DNA of 64,000 nt from Notolepis coatsorum (GCA_963971535.1 OZ020587.1:155579668-155643667), one strand, 5' to 3'; positions 32,301 to 44,427 are shown, counted from the stretch's first letter. Numbers and translations are program-made. The notes: generated from the sequence alone by a model not told the origin.

Positions 32301-34600
32301 GGATTCATGTCAGTCTGTGTTCTTTCTTTTTTGAATAAAAAGAGGAAGGTACATGAAGCACGACGGCTCCGTGTCGTTCTCCCAGGCGACTTGGAGGAAC
32401 AATGTTTGGTGTCTTGCTAGACTATCCATTGATGTGTTTGGGTCTCGACGCATACATAGTACATATGCTCGGTGTGTTTCTGTTAAAGAATCACACAGGG
32501 GCTAAGTGCGCCTTGGTTGCTTGTTAAAACAGCGTTTTTATAGGGCAACTGGGATGGAGTTTTGTCTCTTCCGAGCGCCAGTTTACTAGGTTGTCTCGAT
32601 GGATTCTCGTTCATATCTGGGGGATGTTAACGGAATAGATCTGAACATAGGTAGAGGGGTCTCACGTCCTTGGGGTGGGCCACTGAGCACGGTCAAAATG
32701 GGACCGTCTGGGTGGCGCTCTCTTTTCATGTTTTAGATCGACACGCATACCTACCCCCTCTTCTGGAGTGGGCATGTCGGCGTGGTTAGGACACAGGACT
32801 GGTCTGGTCGCGCTGGTCCAGGTCAGTTAACCCGTTGTCCGCCGGGGATGCAGATCTGCTGTTCTGGTACCCTGAGGGACTTGTGCTTTTTTCGGGGGAA
32901 AAAATGTCGGGTCGGTCCGGGTGTCACAGGGTTAGGCGCTATGGAGACCCTTTGTTGGGTACATGTTGTACTCTGCACTATCATAATGGCTTACGGCCAT
33001 ACCAACCTGTACACGCCCGATCTCGTCCGATCTCGGACGCTACGCAGGTTCGGTCCTGGTTAGTACTTGGTTGGGAGACCGCCTGGGAATACCAAGTGCG
33101 GTGTGCTTAGGGCTGGTTCTCCATTATTTTCGCTCCTCTCTCACGCGTGGCGAAGAGGGGGCTGTTGGGGTGGTCTTGGACCTCCTCTGGTAACCCTGTG
33201 CTTCCCGTGCCGCCGGGCCCGGTCCGAAGTAAAGTTTCGTTGATACCGTAGGCCTGGGATAACCCTTTTTTAAAACTGAAACACTTGTACTGCGGTATAG
33301 CCGGTGTATACCCGCAGGTGTGTTTTGGAGTTTTTTCTTGAGGGGTTATAGGAACAACCACCGTCTGTACAGAGTGGGTGGTTGATTCCCTGGTGTGTTG
33401 AAGCAGAGTCAACTCCCGGGTTACCCGGTTGAGTGTGCCCCTGCACGTTCATGACGTCTGCCAATCGTGTCAGCCTTCTCTGCCTCGACCCCTCTGGGTG
33501 GGTTTTTTTTTAATGGAGGCTTTGTCATGGTGCGCAACAATGCCAGCATACGCCCCTTCCGCCGGGGGGCTGTTTTCAGTTGACCCCTTTGGCGCCTGTC
33601 TCGTCCGCAGTGCTCCAGGCTTGGGTCTACAGCCTGCTGCCTGGTTTCCCCGGTGCGCTGCCTGCTTCCGTTATGGTTAACCTTTTGAGTGCTTCAAAGT
33701 TACGGCCATGCTGACTGCCTGTGTTGCAGGGTCAGTGTGCCAGGCGGCGTACTAATGGGGGGAAGGGCCCGCTCTTGGAGGGGGGCCCTGTCCGAATACG
33801 CTGGCGATGTGGGGGGCGGTGTCACTGAGTGACCGCCTGGTGAGGTCTTGATGCCTGGCGTCATTGACCTCTCCGGGCCCCCTTTTTTCCAGGGTCCAGT
33901 CCCTTCAGGGGGTCTGGGTCTTCCTTCGCGCTCCGCTACTACGGCCTTGCCACGGGGTTGAGTTGCTCTTGACTCCGTGATTTTGGGGGCAGTAACGAGG
34001 GTTGTTCCTTCCGTTTGTTCCCTGGTGGCATGCAGGTTGTGCGTGTGCGTAGTCGTGGGGTCAAGCCAAGGTCTGCTCACCCTGTGCGTTGAGTTGCTTG
34101 AGTTCCTCTTCGCACGGTCGGATCCGTCTCCCTCCCGTCCTCCAATAGGGAGGGTATCCCTCCATTAGGGAGGGTCGGGGGGCTCGGTCCTCTCCGGTCT
34201 GATGGTTGTGGGGGGCCTCAGCGGAGTACATTTGTCGAGCTTCTGGCTTCCGCTCAGCTCCTCTTGTGCAGAATGACGCTGAGCGGAAGCCAGAATGAAA
34301 TAGAACGTAAGGTTATGTATATAACCAAGTTCTATGAATAGTGGTGACGCTCAGCGTCAGGACGCCACTGCGGCCCTTGATCTCGCCTTGTGGTGAAAGT
34401 TTGGGAAGGAGGCGAGTAGGTGACCACACACCTGCTTATGAAGGTAAGCGGATAGGGGTGTGGCCAGACGGATGTCGGTATGTAAAGGTACATTGTGGAG
34501 TTTTTTTATTCAGTGCATGTGCACGAAGTGAGGTTAGTGCAGAATGACGCTGAGCGTCACCAGTATTCATAGAACTTGGTTATATACATAACCTTACGTT
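29368..34600 (+). mobile_element. DIRS-like retroelement, copy 1 (fossil, non-coding)
   Basis: The ends are inverted: the left end (about 29390-29545) is a diverged reverse complement of 34390-34560. The right end carries a 55-bp foldback (34304-34358 against 34546-34600) like the internal complementary region of DIRS elements. Both junctions share GTT (29365-29367 and 34598-34600) within a satellite unit and no longer target duplication exists. Such junctions fit tyrosine-recombinase integration. No long reading frame remains, so the copy is broken. Its left half is clearly more diverged from copy 2 than its right half. It contains a 5S rRNA insertion. Confidence 0.75.
32989..33108 (+). pseudogene. 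Full-length 5S rRNA-derived sequence inserted in DIRS copy 1
   Basis: It begins GCTTACGGCCATACCAACCT and includes CGCCCGATCTCGTCCGATCT, the box A/intermediate region around GCAGGTTCGGTCCTGGTTAG, and box C-like TGGGAGACCGCCTGGGAATA. At 120 bp it is the normal 5S length. The orthologous place in DIRS copy 2 (about 40700-40706) lacks it, so it is a discrete insertion. Roughly a dozen differences from the usual vertebrate 5S and no T-run terminator directly after it suggest a pseudogene, not an expressed gene. Confidence 0.93.
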
Positions 34601-35073
34601 AACCCTTTCACTGGGACAATACAGACGGTTAACCTTATGTAGTGTGATAGTAAAGGGTTAATGTGACAGCGCTGGGTCGTCCCTCAGCGCATCGGCCGCA
34701 GCCACCGTGATGATATTCCAACATCCGTCTGCTTCTCTGTGTTTTGTCAGATCGTGAAGCTAATGGGACCGCAGCCCCGCCCCCACCGCCACCTCGGAGG
34801 TCTTTAATTACGGCCGCAACGCCGAACCCAGTCGCCAGTCGGTAAAAATGTCTTTCTCTCCACCAATTACCGCTCGGATCTATCAAGGTTTGCAATTACA
34901 GCGGGATTGTTCTGTCTGTTCCGGTCGGACCGTCGCGTTAAGAGGCCGCTCAGGGGACACTCGGAGTCCGCTCTCCCTCCGCGTTGAACGGTTGCTATGG
35001 GTTGATATTATGAGGGATATATTTTTTCACAATTGTAATAAATGGGTGTTTTACCCACTCTGCCATTGCAATT
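34601..35073. other. Short satellite remnant, then unassigned sequence
   Basis: 34601-34660 continues the 30-bp satellite, partly in inverted form ('agtgtgatagtaaagggtta'). The following ~400 bases are moderately G/C-rich with no frame or motif I can name. Confidence 0.5.
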
Positions 35074-35575
<502 letters not shown>

Positions 35576-36224
35576 CTTATTGTTACATTTTATTTTGAAA
35601 GTGGTTACCAATGGTCACAGGCAGCCATGTTGGAAGAAACACAACTACACAAACATGCTGTTGGAGGCCTTGGGAGTCGGTAGGTCTTCTGTCCTCTGAC
35701 CTGTGGGTTTTGTCAAAGAGCCTTCAAAGGGAAGAGGACTGAATAGCTCTGATTAGCTATAACCCAATAGTTTTATTATATCCACCACGTACAAGTATGC
35801 AGAATAATAACCATGAAATACAAGAGATTAATAATGAAAAGGGGACATGTCTGTTTACTCCACGTAACCACATGTGATCACGTCCTCGTTCCACGTGATC
35901 AACATTCCTTACTAAATGTAATAATGTAATCAATCAATCACATGTCCACACGGTAAGTTATTTGATCATTTGTAATGAGAACGGCGTAGACTCAAACAAC
36001 GTACGATTACAGGGAATAACAACATGGCCTGAATGGTTCTCACTGTTATGCATCGTTTCCCTCTCGACGTGGTCCTCGTTCTAAACGATGAGATGTTTTA
36101 CTGAGCGGTCTGTTTAATAAACACGGTTTCATCGGAAAACCTAAATAGAGTACTAATCGACCACGGGAAAAAAGATACATAATGTATGTTATGTTAAAGC
36201 CACAAGTAATCTATTTTTACGTGT
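35576..36224. other. Unassigned sequence
   Basis: A/T-rich intron sequence without recognisable coding, tail or TIR. Confidence 0.5.
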
Positions 36225-36509
36225 TGTATAAGTCATATATAGTCATATATTTACGCTTTGTATAAGTCATATATGTACGCTTTGTATAAGTCATATATAG
36301 TCATATATTTACGCTTTGTATAAGTCATATATTTACGTGTTGTATAAATCATATATTTACGTGTTGTATAAGTCATATATTTACGTGTTGTATAAATAAT
36401 ATATTTACGTGTTGTATAAGTCATATATTTACGTGTTGTATAAATCATATATTTACGTGTTGTATAAATCATATATTTACGTGTTGTATAAGTCATATAT
36501 TTACGTGTT
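36225..36509. repeat. ~23-bp tandem repeat (tcatatatttacgtgttgtataa)n
   Basis: About eleven units with two subtypes ('acgctttgtataag' and 'acgtgttgtataaa'). The 81-codon minus frame across it is a repeat artefact. Confidence 0.93.
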
Positions 36510-36956
36510 CGACTAAGGTTCGACGGTTATGGTTAGTTTAAGGTAACACTGTGGTTAAGGTTATGGTTAGTTTAAGGTAACAGTGTGGTCAAGGTTAGGG
36601 TTAAGGTTATGGTTAGTTTAAGGTAACTGTGTGGTTAATGTTAGGGTTAAGGTTATGGTTAGTTTAAGGTAACAGTGTGGTTAAGGTTAGGGTTACGGTT
36701 ATGGTTAGTTTAAGGTAACAGTGTGGTTAAGGTTATGGTTAGTTTAAGGTAACAGTGTGGTTAAGGTTATGGTTAGTTTAAGGTAACAGTCTGGTTAAGG
36801 TTATGGTTAGTTTAAGGTAACACTGTGGTTAAGGTTATGGTTAGTTTAAGGTAACAGTGTGGTTAAAGTTATGGTTAGTTTAAGGTAACAGTGTGGTTAA
36901 AGTTATGGTTAGTTTAAGGTAACAGTGTGGTTAAGGTTAGGGTTAAGGTTATGGTT
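36510..36956. repeat. Telomere-like array ggttaaggttatggttagtttaag..., left of DIRS copy 2
   Basis: Units of 33-51 bp combine 'agtttaaggtaacagtgtgg' with 'ttaaggttatggtt' or an extra 'ttagggttaagg'. The array is interrupted at GTT (36954-36956) by the DIRS-like element and resumes at 42160. Confidence 0.93.
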
Positions 36957-39900
36957 CTATATCATACTGGCTGCCGCTCAGCGTCATCTGCACTAACCTC
37001 ACTTCGTGCACATGCACTGAATAAAAATCCACAATGTACCTTCACATACCAACATCCGTCTGGCCACACCCCTATCCGCTACCTTCATAAGCAGGTGTGT
37101 GGTCACCTACTCGCCTCCTTCTTCACTTTCACCACAAGGAAGTGCCTGTTGTATACATCACTTGACGAGGTTGTTTTAGCTGAAGAAAGTTGAGTTACGT
37201 GTTTACATTTTTTCTTGCTTTTTTCTTTCTCTCATAAATTTAAAAAAGAAAAAAGCTAAGTCATAATGTTTACCTCGGAGGAACGTTACCCTTCACCAGC
37301 GGTTCTCCATTGCCTCCTCTGTCGTGCGTCTTGGAGCGGGGTTGAGGCCTCTTTCGTGGTCGGCAGCCGCGCCCGGTAGGCGTCCGATAGATAGTTTGCC
37401 TCTCCAAGGAGCTGGTGCACCAGCGCCGTCTCCTGTGCGATGGCCTGGTTCCGGCTCTGGTTCCTTTGCCTCCTGAGAGTCGTCCGCTGTTGGGCGGCCG
37501 GCTCCTCTGGTGGCGGAGGATTTGAGACGTTTTGCGTCGGCTCGCTCCCGTCGAAAGATGGTGGCTTGTAGACGCGAACGGCCTGGTTTTGGTGAGTTGC
37601 TGGAGCCGGATGAGGATGCGTCTGATTCTCCATGGCCAATGGAAACAGAGGACTACATGGTAGAAGCGGACGGGTTCTTGTTCGACGCCCTGGTGGAGAC
37701 ATGTCCGCCGCCCGTCCAGGTAACACTGGAGGGGGGTGATAGGTCTCCTTGGGGTTACTCGTACGCGGATGTTGGGTTAGAACCTCCGACTCGGCGGCGG
37801 GATGCCCTGCTATCAGCCACATCAGAATGTGGCTCTGTAACCAGTAGTCTGCTGCATGTGAGGGACGCGAGCTCGGTGGGGGAAAGTATGCAGGGGGAAC
37901 TGCATGCTTTGTTCCCCGAGCTCATGGCGGCGGCGGCAGTCGCAAACGGCGTGCTGCTGCCGCAGCCACTGCCTGTTCCTGTTCCTGATGATCTCATAGG
38001 TCATCTATGGCAACGCCGTCCTGTGAGAGAGATGGGCGTTGTCTGTCCATTTTTCCCCTCGATGGAGGCCTACGTCCGTCAGGGACAGGTGGTCTCCCAC
38101 ATCATGGGCCTCACCCCCGCCTACGTGCGAGTCACGAGGGTGGTGGGTTTGGTAGACGGCATGAAGGAGGGGGTGCCTCGGCTTGATAGGCCGATGGCAG
38201 CTCTCCTTTGTCCTAACGTGGTGTGGGAGCCGTTACGGAAGCCGGTTCCCCAAGGGAAATCGGCGAGGCGGTTGGCTTACTGGAGTGACCAGTCATTTAT
38301 TTCCGCGACTCAATCTCTGGCTGCCACTTCTAACATCGCGCAGCTGGCGAGATTCATGTCCGGGATACTGACGGGCGGTACGGAGCTGACCGATTTGCAA
38401 CATGATCAGCTCGCCCAGTCGGCAGGAGCCATCCTGCATCTGATCCAGCCGCAAGCCATCGCCGCTGGGAAAGTATGCGCCCTGGCCACTCTAGTCCAGC
38501 GCCACCTTTGGCTGGAGCAGGCGCGTGTGCCGGAAAGGAAGAGGACTCCACTTCTGACGGCACCCCTCTCCGATGCTGGACTTTTCGGGTCGGCACTGCA
38601 GTTGATGACCTCGACCTGCAGGGAGATGCAGGAGGAGCGCTCCGTGCTCTAGCCTCATTTCCCCCCGCCCGATGTCGCCGGTGGAGTCAGACGGCAGGCT
38701 CGTCGTCGGGGTTCCGCCGCCGTAGCCGCCGCTGCTACCACCGCCACTGGTGGACCTTCGGCAAAGAAGGCCAGGAGGAAAGAGGGCGCCTCCGCCACTG
38801 CAGCCGGCCCATCTACACCCGGAGGTGACTGTAGGGATCGTCGTGACCAGCCTCCTATCCTTTACCGTCCCTCCGGGGCTCCCCGGGGTGGCAAGTCCCG
38901 AGCGGCTCGTGGCAGGCGTCACTGAAAATGACTTTTTCCCTCTGTGGTCCCCCCCTGTTCCCTTCCCGGCCCAAACATATGATTTTGATTATGAGAAATA
39001 AAAAGTCCCTCCTGGGAGGGACTGTATTTTTTGTTACAAACTGTGTGTTTATTCACTAACATATGATGGGGATACGATGTGTGAACCTTTCGCTAGTGTG
39101 GGTTTGATAGAAGGGCTGGACTTTAAGTCTTGTTGGTCGCTACATTCATGTTAGAGCTTAAGCAAGGCCTGCAGCTTACACTCGGTTGAAAAAGGTTTTT
39201 TCTGCCTCGACCTGAAGGTTAGGTCTTCACATAAAGGTAGAGGTTAGTTGTGTGCTCTGTTGCTTAAACAGTGATATTGAGCCACAACACTGTTGTGTTG
39301 GTCTGCAGTAATGCTCGTGTGTGTAAAGGTACCGCGGTTCAGGCCGCTCTCTCTCTCTATCAGATTTTCTGTGTCTTGCAACATAAACACGGGTGTCGGG
39401 TTCACACATACATAACTTGGCCTTGTTATAAACCCTGTTCACAGACTTGTCTGTGGCTAGCGTGCATTGAATTAGCTTTGCGCTGTTCATTAGCATACTG
39501 GCTACTTGGTATCATATGGCTATTTGTTGTTGTCGTATTCAAGGGTTGGGCTTGCGAGGGGGTACCGGATAAACCCCTCCTTCCCTCTTCTGATTGGTCG
39601 GGTTTTTTGGACTCTCTTCTCATTCGGTCAGGGCCAAGCTGTTAGGCAGCTTGGCACGGGGGGGGGGGGGGGAGGGTTTCCCTGACTCCGCACCTATCAC
39701 GGGCGGTTGAGTCATGGGTTTCCCCCCGTCATAGAAAACGTCACTGGGCACGTTTCTATTGGACGACGGCTTCCGTGAGTTTTTTTCAGACCCGTATGTA
39801 GGGTCTGTCATTGTCAAGTTGTCGGGGCAGAGCGTAGGAACTTACTGTTCTGCTACGCTCGATATACGTGTAACTTGAGTCTGTTGGTCACATGGCTCAA

Positions 39901-42159
39901 TGTTACCATGACTTTCCAATCTGTGGCTCACGTGGGAAGTCTCTCTGAGGATTCCTGTCTCCTCTCTGTGGTGAGGGTGGCGGGATGTAAGAATGTAAAC
40001 AATTTTTACCCTCGGCCGCGTCACGTGGGATTCATGTCAGTCGGTGTTTCTTTCTTTTTAATAAAAAGAGAGAAGAATATGAAGCATGACAACTCCTTGT
40101 CGTTCTCCCAGGCGACTTGAAGGACCAATGTCTGGTGTCTGGTTAGACTATCCATTGATGTGTTTGGGTCTCGACGCGTACATAGTGCTGGCTCGGGGTG
40201 TTTCTGATAAGAATCACGCATGAGGCTGGTACGCCTTGGTTGCTCGTTATTAAAACAGCGTTTTTATAGGGCAACTGGGATGGGGGTTTTTCTCTTCCGA
40301 GCGCCTGTTACTAGGTCTCGACGGATTCTCGTTCATATCTGGGGGATGTTAACGGAATAGATCAAAACATAGGTAGAGGGGTCTCATGCCCTTGGGGTGG
40401 GCCACTGAGCGAGGTACGAATGGGACCGTCTGGGTGGCGCCCTCTTTTCATGTTTTAGATTGACACGCATACCTACCCCCTCTCTTGGAGTGGGGATGTT
40501 GGCGTGGTTAGGGTACGGTTCTGGTCACGCTGGTCCAGGTCAGTTAACCCGTTGTCCGCCGGGGACGCAGATCTGCTGTTCTGGTACCCTGAGGGACTTG
40601 TGCTTTTTTCGGGGGGAAAAAATGCCAGGTCGGCCCGGGTGTCACAGGGTTGGGCGTTATGGAGACCCTTTGTTGGGTACATGTTGTACCCTGCACTATC
40701 ATGAAGGGGCTGGTTCTCCATTCTTTTCGCTCCTCTCTCACGCATGGCGAAGAGGGGGCTGTTGGGGTGGTCTTTTGGACCACCTCTGGTAGCCCTGTGT
40801 GCTTCCCGAGCCGCCAGGCCCGGTCCGAAGTTATGTTTCGTCGACCCGTAGGCCTGGAATAACCCTTTTTTGAAAACTGAAACACTTGTACTGCGGTATA
40901 GCCAGTGTATACCCGCAGGTGTGTTTTGGAGTTTTTTCTTGAGGGGTTATAGGAACAACCACCGCATGTGGTACCAAGAGGGTGGTTGATTCCCTGGTGT
41001 GTTGGAGCAGAGTCAACTCCCGGGTTACCCGGTTGAGTGTGCCCCTGCACGTTCATGACGCCTGCCAATCGTGTCAGCTTTTTCTGCCTCTACCCCTCTG
41101 GGGTGCTGTTTTCAGTTGACCCCTTTGGCGCTTGTCTCGTCCGCAGTGCTCCAGGCTCGGGTCAAACGCCTGCTGCCTGGTTTAAGGGATCGACCCCTCT
41201 GGGGTCATCTCCCCGGTGCACTGCCTGCTTCCGCTGTAGTATAGCCTTTTGAGTGCTTCAAGTTACGACCATGCTGACTGCCTGTGTTTGCAGGGTCAGT
41301 GTGCCAGGCGGCGTACTAGTGGGGGGAAGGGCCCGCTCTTGGAGGGGCCCTGTCCGAATACGCTGGCGATGTCGGGGGGCGGTGTCACTAAGTGACCGCC
41401 TGGTGAGGTCTTGATGCTTTGGCGTCATTGACCTCTCCGGGCCCCCTTTTTCCGGGGGATCCAGTCCCTTCAGTGGGTCTGGGTCTTCCTTCGCGCTCCG
41501 CTGCTACGGCCTTGCCACGGGGTTGAGTTTGCTCTTGACCCCGTGATTTTGGGGGCAGTAACAAGGTTTGTTCCTTCCGTTCGTTCCCTGGTGGCATGCG
41601 GGTTGTGCGTGTGCGTAGTCGTGGGGTCAAGCCACGGTCTGCTCACCCTGTGCGTTGAGTTGCTCGAGTTTCTCTTTGCACGGTCGGATCCGTCTCCCTC
41701 CCGTCCTCCAATAGGGAGGGTATCCTCCATTAGGGAGGGTCGGGGGGCTCGGTCCTCTCCGGTCTGATGGTTGTGGGGGGCCTCAGCGGGGTACATTTGT
41801 CGAGCTTCAGGCTCCCGCTCAGCTCCTGTAGTGCAGATGACGCTGAGCGGCAGCCAGTATGATATAGAACGTAAGGTTATGTATATAACCAAGTTCTATG
41901 AATACTGGTGACGCTCAGCGTCGGGAAGCCACTGCGGCCCTTGATCTCGCCTTGTGGTGAACGTTTGGGAAGGAGGCGAGTAGGTGACCACACACCTGCT
42001 TATGAAGGTAGCGGATAGGGGTGTGGCCAGACGGATGTTGGTATGTAAAGGTACATTGTGGATTTTTATTCAGTGCATGTGCACGAAGTGAGGTTAGTGC
42101 AGATGACGCTGAGCGTCACCAGTATTCATAGAACTTGGTTATATACATAACCTTACGTT
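36957..42159 (+). mobile_element. DIRS-like retroelement, copy 2 (fossil, gag-like frame retained)
   Basis: 5,203 bp. Near-perfect terminal inverted repeats (36968-37125 against 41990-42155) and a 55-bp internal complementary foldback (41868-41922 against 42105-42159). GTT occurs at both junctions (36954-36956, 42157-42159) and the flanking array reads through if the element is removed. It has one long plus-strand gag-like frame and about 3.3 kb of sequence without a recognisable reverse transcriptase, RNase H or recombinase. It is best read as a non-autonomous derivative; close match between its two ends suggests relatively recent insertion. Confidence 0.78.
37510..38652 (+). CDS. Gag-like protein of DIRS copy 2
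   Basis: Open frame of 380 codons, from ATG to TAG, inside the element. I recognise no enzyme motif. The C-terminal half is helical and Ala/Leu-rich, and ends with a segment containing TAPLSDAGLFGSAL, like the 'LLDAPI...LFGSA' block I associate with the capsid-like ORF of fish DIRS elements. The N-terminus is basic then acidic. An overlapping antisense frame (37286-37822) is a shadow. The assignment rests on element structure plus this weak resemblance, so it is moderate. Confidence 0.6.
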   Translation: MAEDLRRFASARSRRKMVACRRERPGFGELLEPDEDASDSPWPMETEDYMVEADGFLFDALVETCPPPVQVTLEGGDRSPWGYSYADVGLEPPTRRRDALLSATSECGSVTSSLLHVRDASSVGESMQGELHALFPELMAAAAVANGVLLPQPLPVPVPDDLIGHLWQRRPVREMGVVCPFFPSMEAYVRQGQVVSHIMGLTPAYVRVTRVVGLVDGMKEGVPRLDRPMAALLCPNVVWEPLRKPVPQGKSARRLAYWSDQSFISATQSLAATSNIAQLARFMSGILTGGTELTDLQHDQLAQSAGAILHLIQPQAIAAGKVCALATLVQRHLWLEQARVPERKRTPLLTAPLSDAGLFGSALQLMTSTCREMQEERSVL

Positions 42160-42375
42160 AGTTTAAGGTAACAGTGTGGTTAAGGTTAGGGTTAGTTTAA
42201 GGTAACAGTGTGGTTATGGTTATGGTTAGTTTAAGGTAACAGTGTGGTTAAGGTTATGGTTAGTTTAAGGTAACAGTGTGGTTAAGGTTATGGTTAGTTT
42301 AACGTAACAGTGTGGTTAAGGTTAGTGTTAGGGTTATGGTTAAGGTTAGTTTAAGGTGTGTTTAGGGTTATGGTT
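42160..42375. repeat. Telomere-like array, right of DIRS copy 2
   Basis: Five further units of 'agtttaaggtaacagtgtgg' 'ttaaggttatggtt', the continuation of 36510-36956. Confidence 0.93.
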
Positions 42376-42445
42376 AGTCTTGAGGTAAAGGCACTTGCCT
42401 CCCATGCGCACGTCCCGGGTTCGTTCCCCAGTAGGGGAGCTCAAA
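42376..42445 (+). other. tRNA-Gly-like segment
   Basis: 'cacttgcctcccatgcg' resembles the anticodon arm of tRNA-Gly(CCC). 'cccgggttcgttcccc' resembles its T arm (B box GGTTCGTTCCC). The D arm (tgaggtaaaggc) is poor and the acceptor stem is unpaired, so it is a tRNA-derived remnant or SINE head. Confidence 0.4.
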
Positions 42446-42495
42446 TGTTTTCTGAAAACGTTAAAAGTTAAAAAAAATTGAATATGCAGCAGAAC

Positions 42496-42621
42496 ACAGT
42501 ACCTCACTCTGGATCAGGGTGGGTTAGGGTTAACCAGACAGTACCTCACTCTGGATCAGGGTGGGTTAGGGTTAACCAGACAGTACCTCACTCTGGATCA
42601 GGGTGGGTTAGGGTTCGGTAC
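42496..42621. repeat. 42-bp tandem repeat carrying three copies of the exon D donor
   Basis: 'cagtacctcactctggatca' starts at 42497, 42539 and 42581. The true exon edge has 'cggtacctcactctg' at 42616. On the coding strand each unit reads CCAGAGTGAG|GTACTG, close to the real CAGAGTGAG|GTACCG. Confidence 0.92.
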
Positions 42622-42712
42622 CTCACTCTGCAGGATCATCACAGCGTGGTTGAAGTGGTGATGCTCCAGGGTGGCAGACGTCCCATAGAGAAGAGAGAGA
42701 GCTGAACCCGTC
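42622..42712 (-). CDS. pde11a: PDE11A exon D (catalytic domain)
   Basis: 91 bp: one base completing Lys from exon C, then 30 codons TGSALSLLYGTSATLEHHHF and NHAVMILQSE. Acceptor GTGCAG|GACGGG, donor GAG|GTACCG. LYGTSATLEHHHFNHAVMILQSE is nearly identical to mammalian PDE11A. The Glu-His-His-His segment is part of the metal-ligand region of class I PDEs. Phase 1 start and phase 0 end fit both neighbours. The ACACACACCATGC array starts directly at the acceptor. Confidence 0.97.
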
Positions 42713-42778
42713 CTGCACACACACCATGCACACACACCATGCACACACACCATGCACACACACCATGCACACACACAC

Positions 42779-42827
<49 letters not shown>

Positions 42828-43185
42828 ATGCACACACACACACACACCATGCACACACACCATGCACACACACTCACACACACACACACCATGCACACAC
42901 ACACACACATGCATACACACACACACACACACACACACCATGCACACACACCATGCAAACACACACACACATACACACACCATGCACCATGCACACACAC
43001 ACACACACACACACCATGCACACACACACACGCATACACACGCATACACACACACACACACCATACACACACACACCATGCACACACACACACACATCAT
43101 GCACACACACCATGCACACACACACACACGTCATGCACACCATGCACACACCCACACACACACACACACCATGCACACACACCAT

Positions 43186-43228
<43 letters not shown>

Positions 43229-43320
43229 ATGCACACACACGCAACATGCACACACATACACACCATGCACACACACATACCATGCACACACACCATGCAC
43301 ACACATGTGTGCAAACACAC
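42713..43320. repeat. CA-rich minisatellite (acacacaccatgc)n
   Basis: Units of 10-24 bases: (ca)n separated by 'ccatgc'. It begins at the exon D acceptor. His/Thr-rich and Cys/Val-rich frames of up to 518 codons crossing it are artefacts. Confidence 0.97.
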
Positions 43321-43429
43321 ACATATACACACAAACAAGCACACAAACACACAACACATGCAAACAAACATTCAAACAAAGACATTCAAACAAAGGCATT
43401 CAAACAAGCAAACAAAGACATTCCATGCG
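43321..43429. repeat. Small repeats with 'cattcaaacaaag' units
   Basis: Four copies of 'acattcaaacaaag'-type units, 13-20 bp, link two CA-rich arrays. A related unit recurs at 43888-43915. Confidence 0.75.
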
Positions 43430-43430
43430 T

Positions 43431-43472
<42 letters not shown>

Positions 43473-43870
43473 ATGCATTCACGCAGGCATATGCACACAC
43501 ACACACACAATCATGCATTCACACAGGCATATGCACACACACACAATCATGCATTCACACAGGCATATGCACACACACACACACACAATCATGCATTCAC
43601 GCAGGCATATGCACACACACACATATACACACACAATAATGCATTCACGCAGGCATATGCACACACACACACACACAATCATGCATTCACGCAGGCATAT
43701 GCACACACACACACACAATCATGCATTCACGCAGGCATATGCACACACACACAATCATGCATTCATGCAGGCATATGCACACACACACACATATACACAC
43801 ACAATCATGCATTCACGCAGGAATATGCACACACCCACATACAACATACACACAACATACACACACACCA
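43430..43870. repeat. ~37-bp minisatellite (aatcatgcattcacgcaggcatatgcacaca)n
   Basis: About ten copies of 'aatcatgcattcacgcaggc' 'atatgcac' joined by variable (ac)n spacers. Confidence 0.95.
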
Positions 43871-43921
43871 TGCACACACAAGCAACGCATGCAAACAAAC
43901 ATTCACAGACATTCCATGATT

Positions 43922-44060
<139 letters not shown>

Positions 44061-44171
44061 GGATAAAGAAGAGGGATGGCGCAATTGGCATCAACGACAA
44101 AAACACATTTTGAAAAAGAGAAAAAGAAAATCCTCAATCCTAATCTCCTCGAGCACAGCGTATTGTAACCT

Positions 44172-44281
44172 GCTTGTGTGTGTGTGTGCATGGTGTGTGT
44201 GTGTGTGTGCATGGTGTGTGTGCATGGTGTGTGTGTGTGTGTGCATGGTGTGTGCATGGTGTGTGTGTGGGGGGGGGGGGG
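44172..44281. repeat. (TG)n/gcatgg array, inverted relative to 42713-43320, then a G run
   Basis: 'gtgtgtgtgcatgg' units are the reverse complement of the ccatgcacacac units 1 kb away. It ends in a G run at 44268-44281. Confidence 0.92.
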
Positions 44282-44427
44282 CAGGGAAACACTAACCTGA
44301 GGACATTGTACGGCACATTATACTTGCTGATCTAATTCCATACCTCCATTCCAGAATGCTGTGTTATACAGTATTCATTTAGAGAGAGAAAAAAAATTTG
44401 TTGCCTTGACGCTTTTATTGCAGAATA

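Noticed and set aside
32989-33108. Functional 5S rRNA gene
   Set aside because: It has several differences from the vertebrate consensus, no downstream T-run, and is a single copy inside a dead retroelement.
37286-37822. 178-codon minus-strand frame
   Set aside because: Antisense shadow of the DIRS gag-like frame; Pro/Thr-rich and without a motif.
42376-42445. Functional tRNA-Gly gene
   Set aside because: The T arm and anticodon-like arm are present but the D arm and acceptor stem do not pair.
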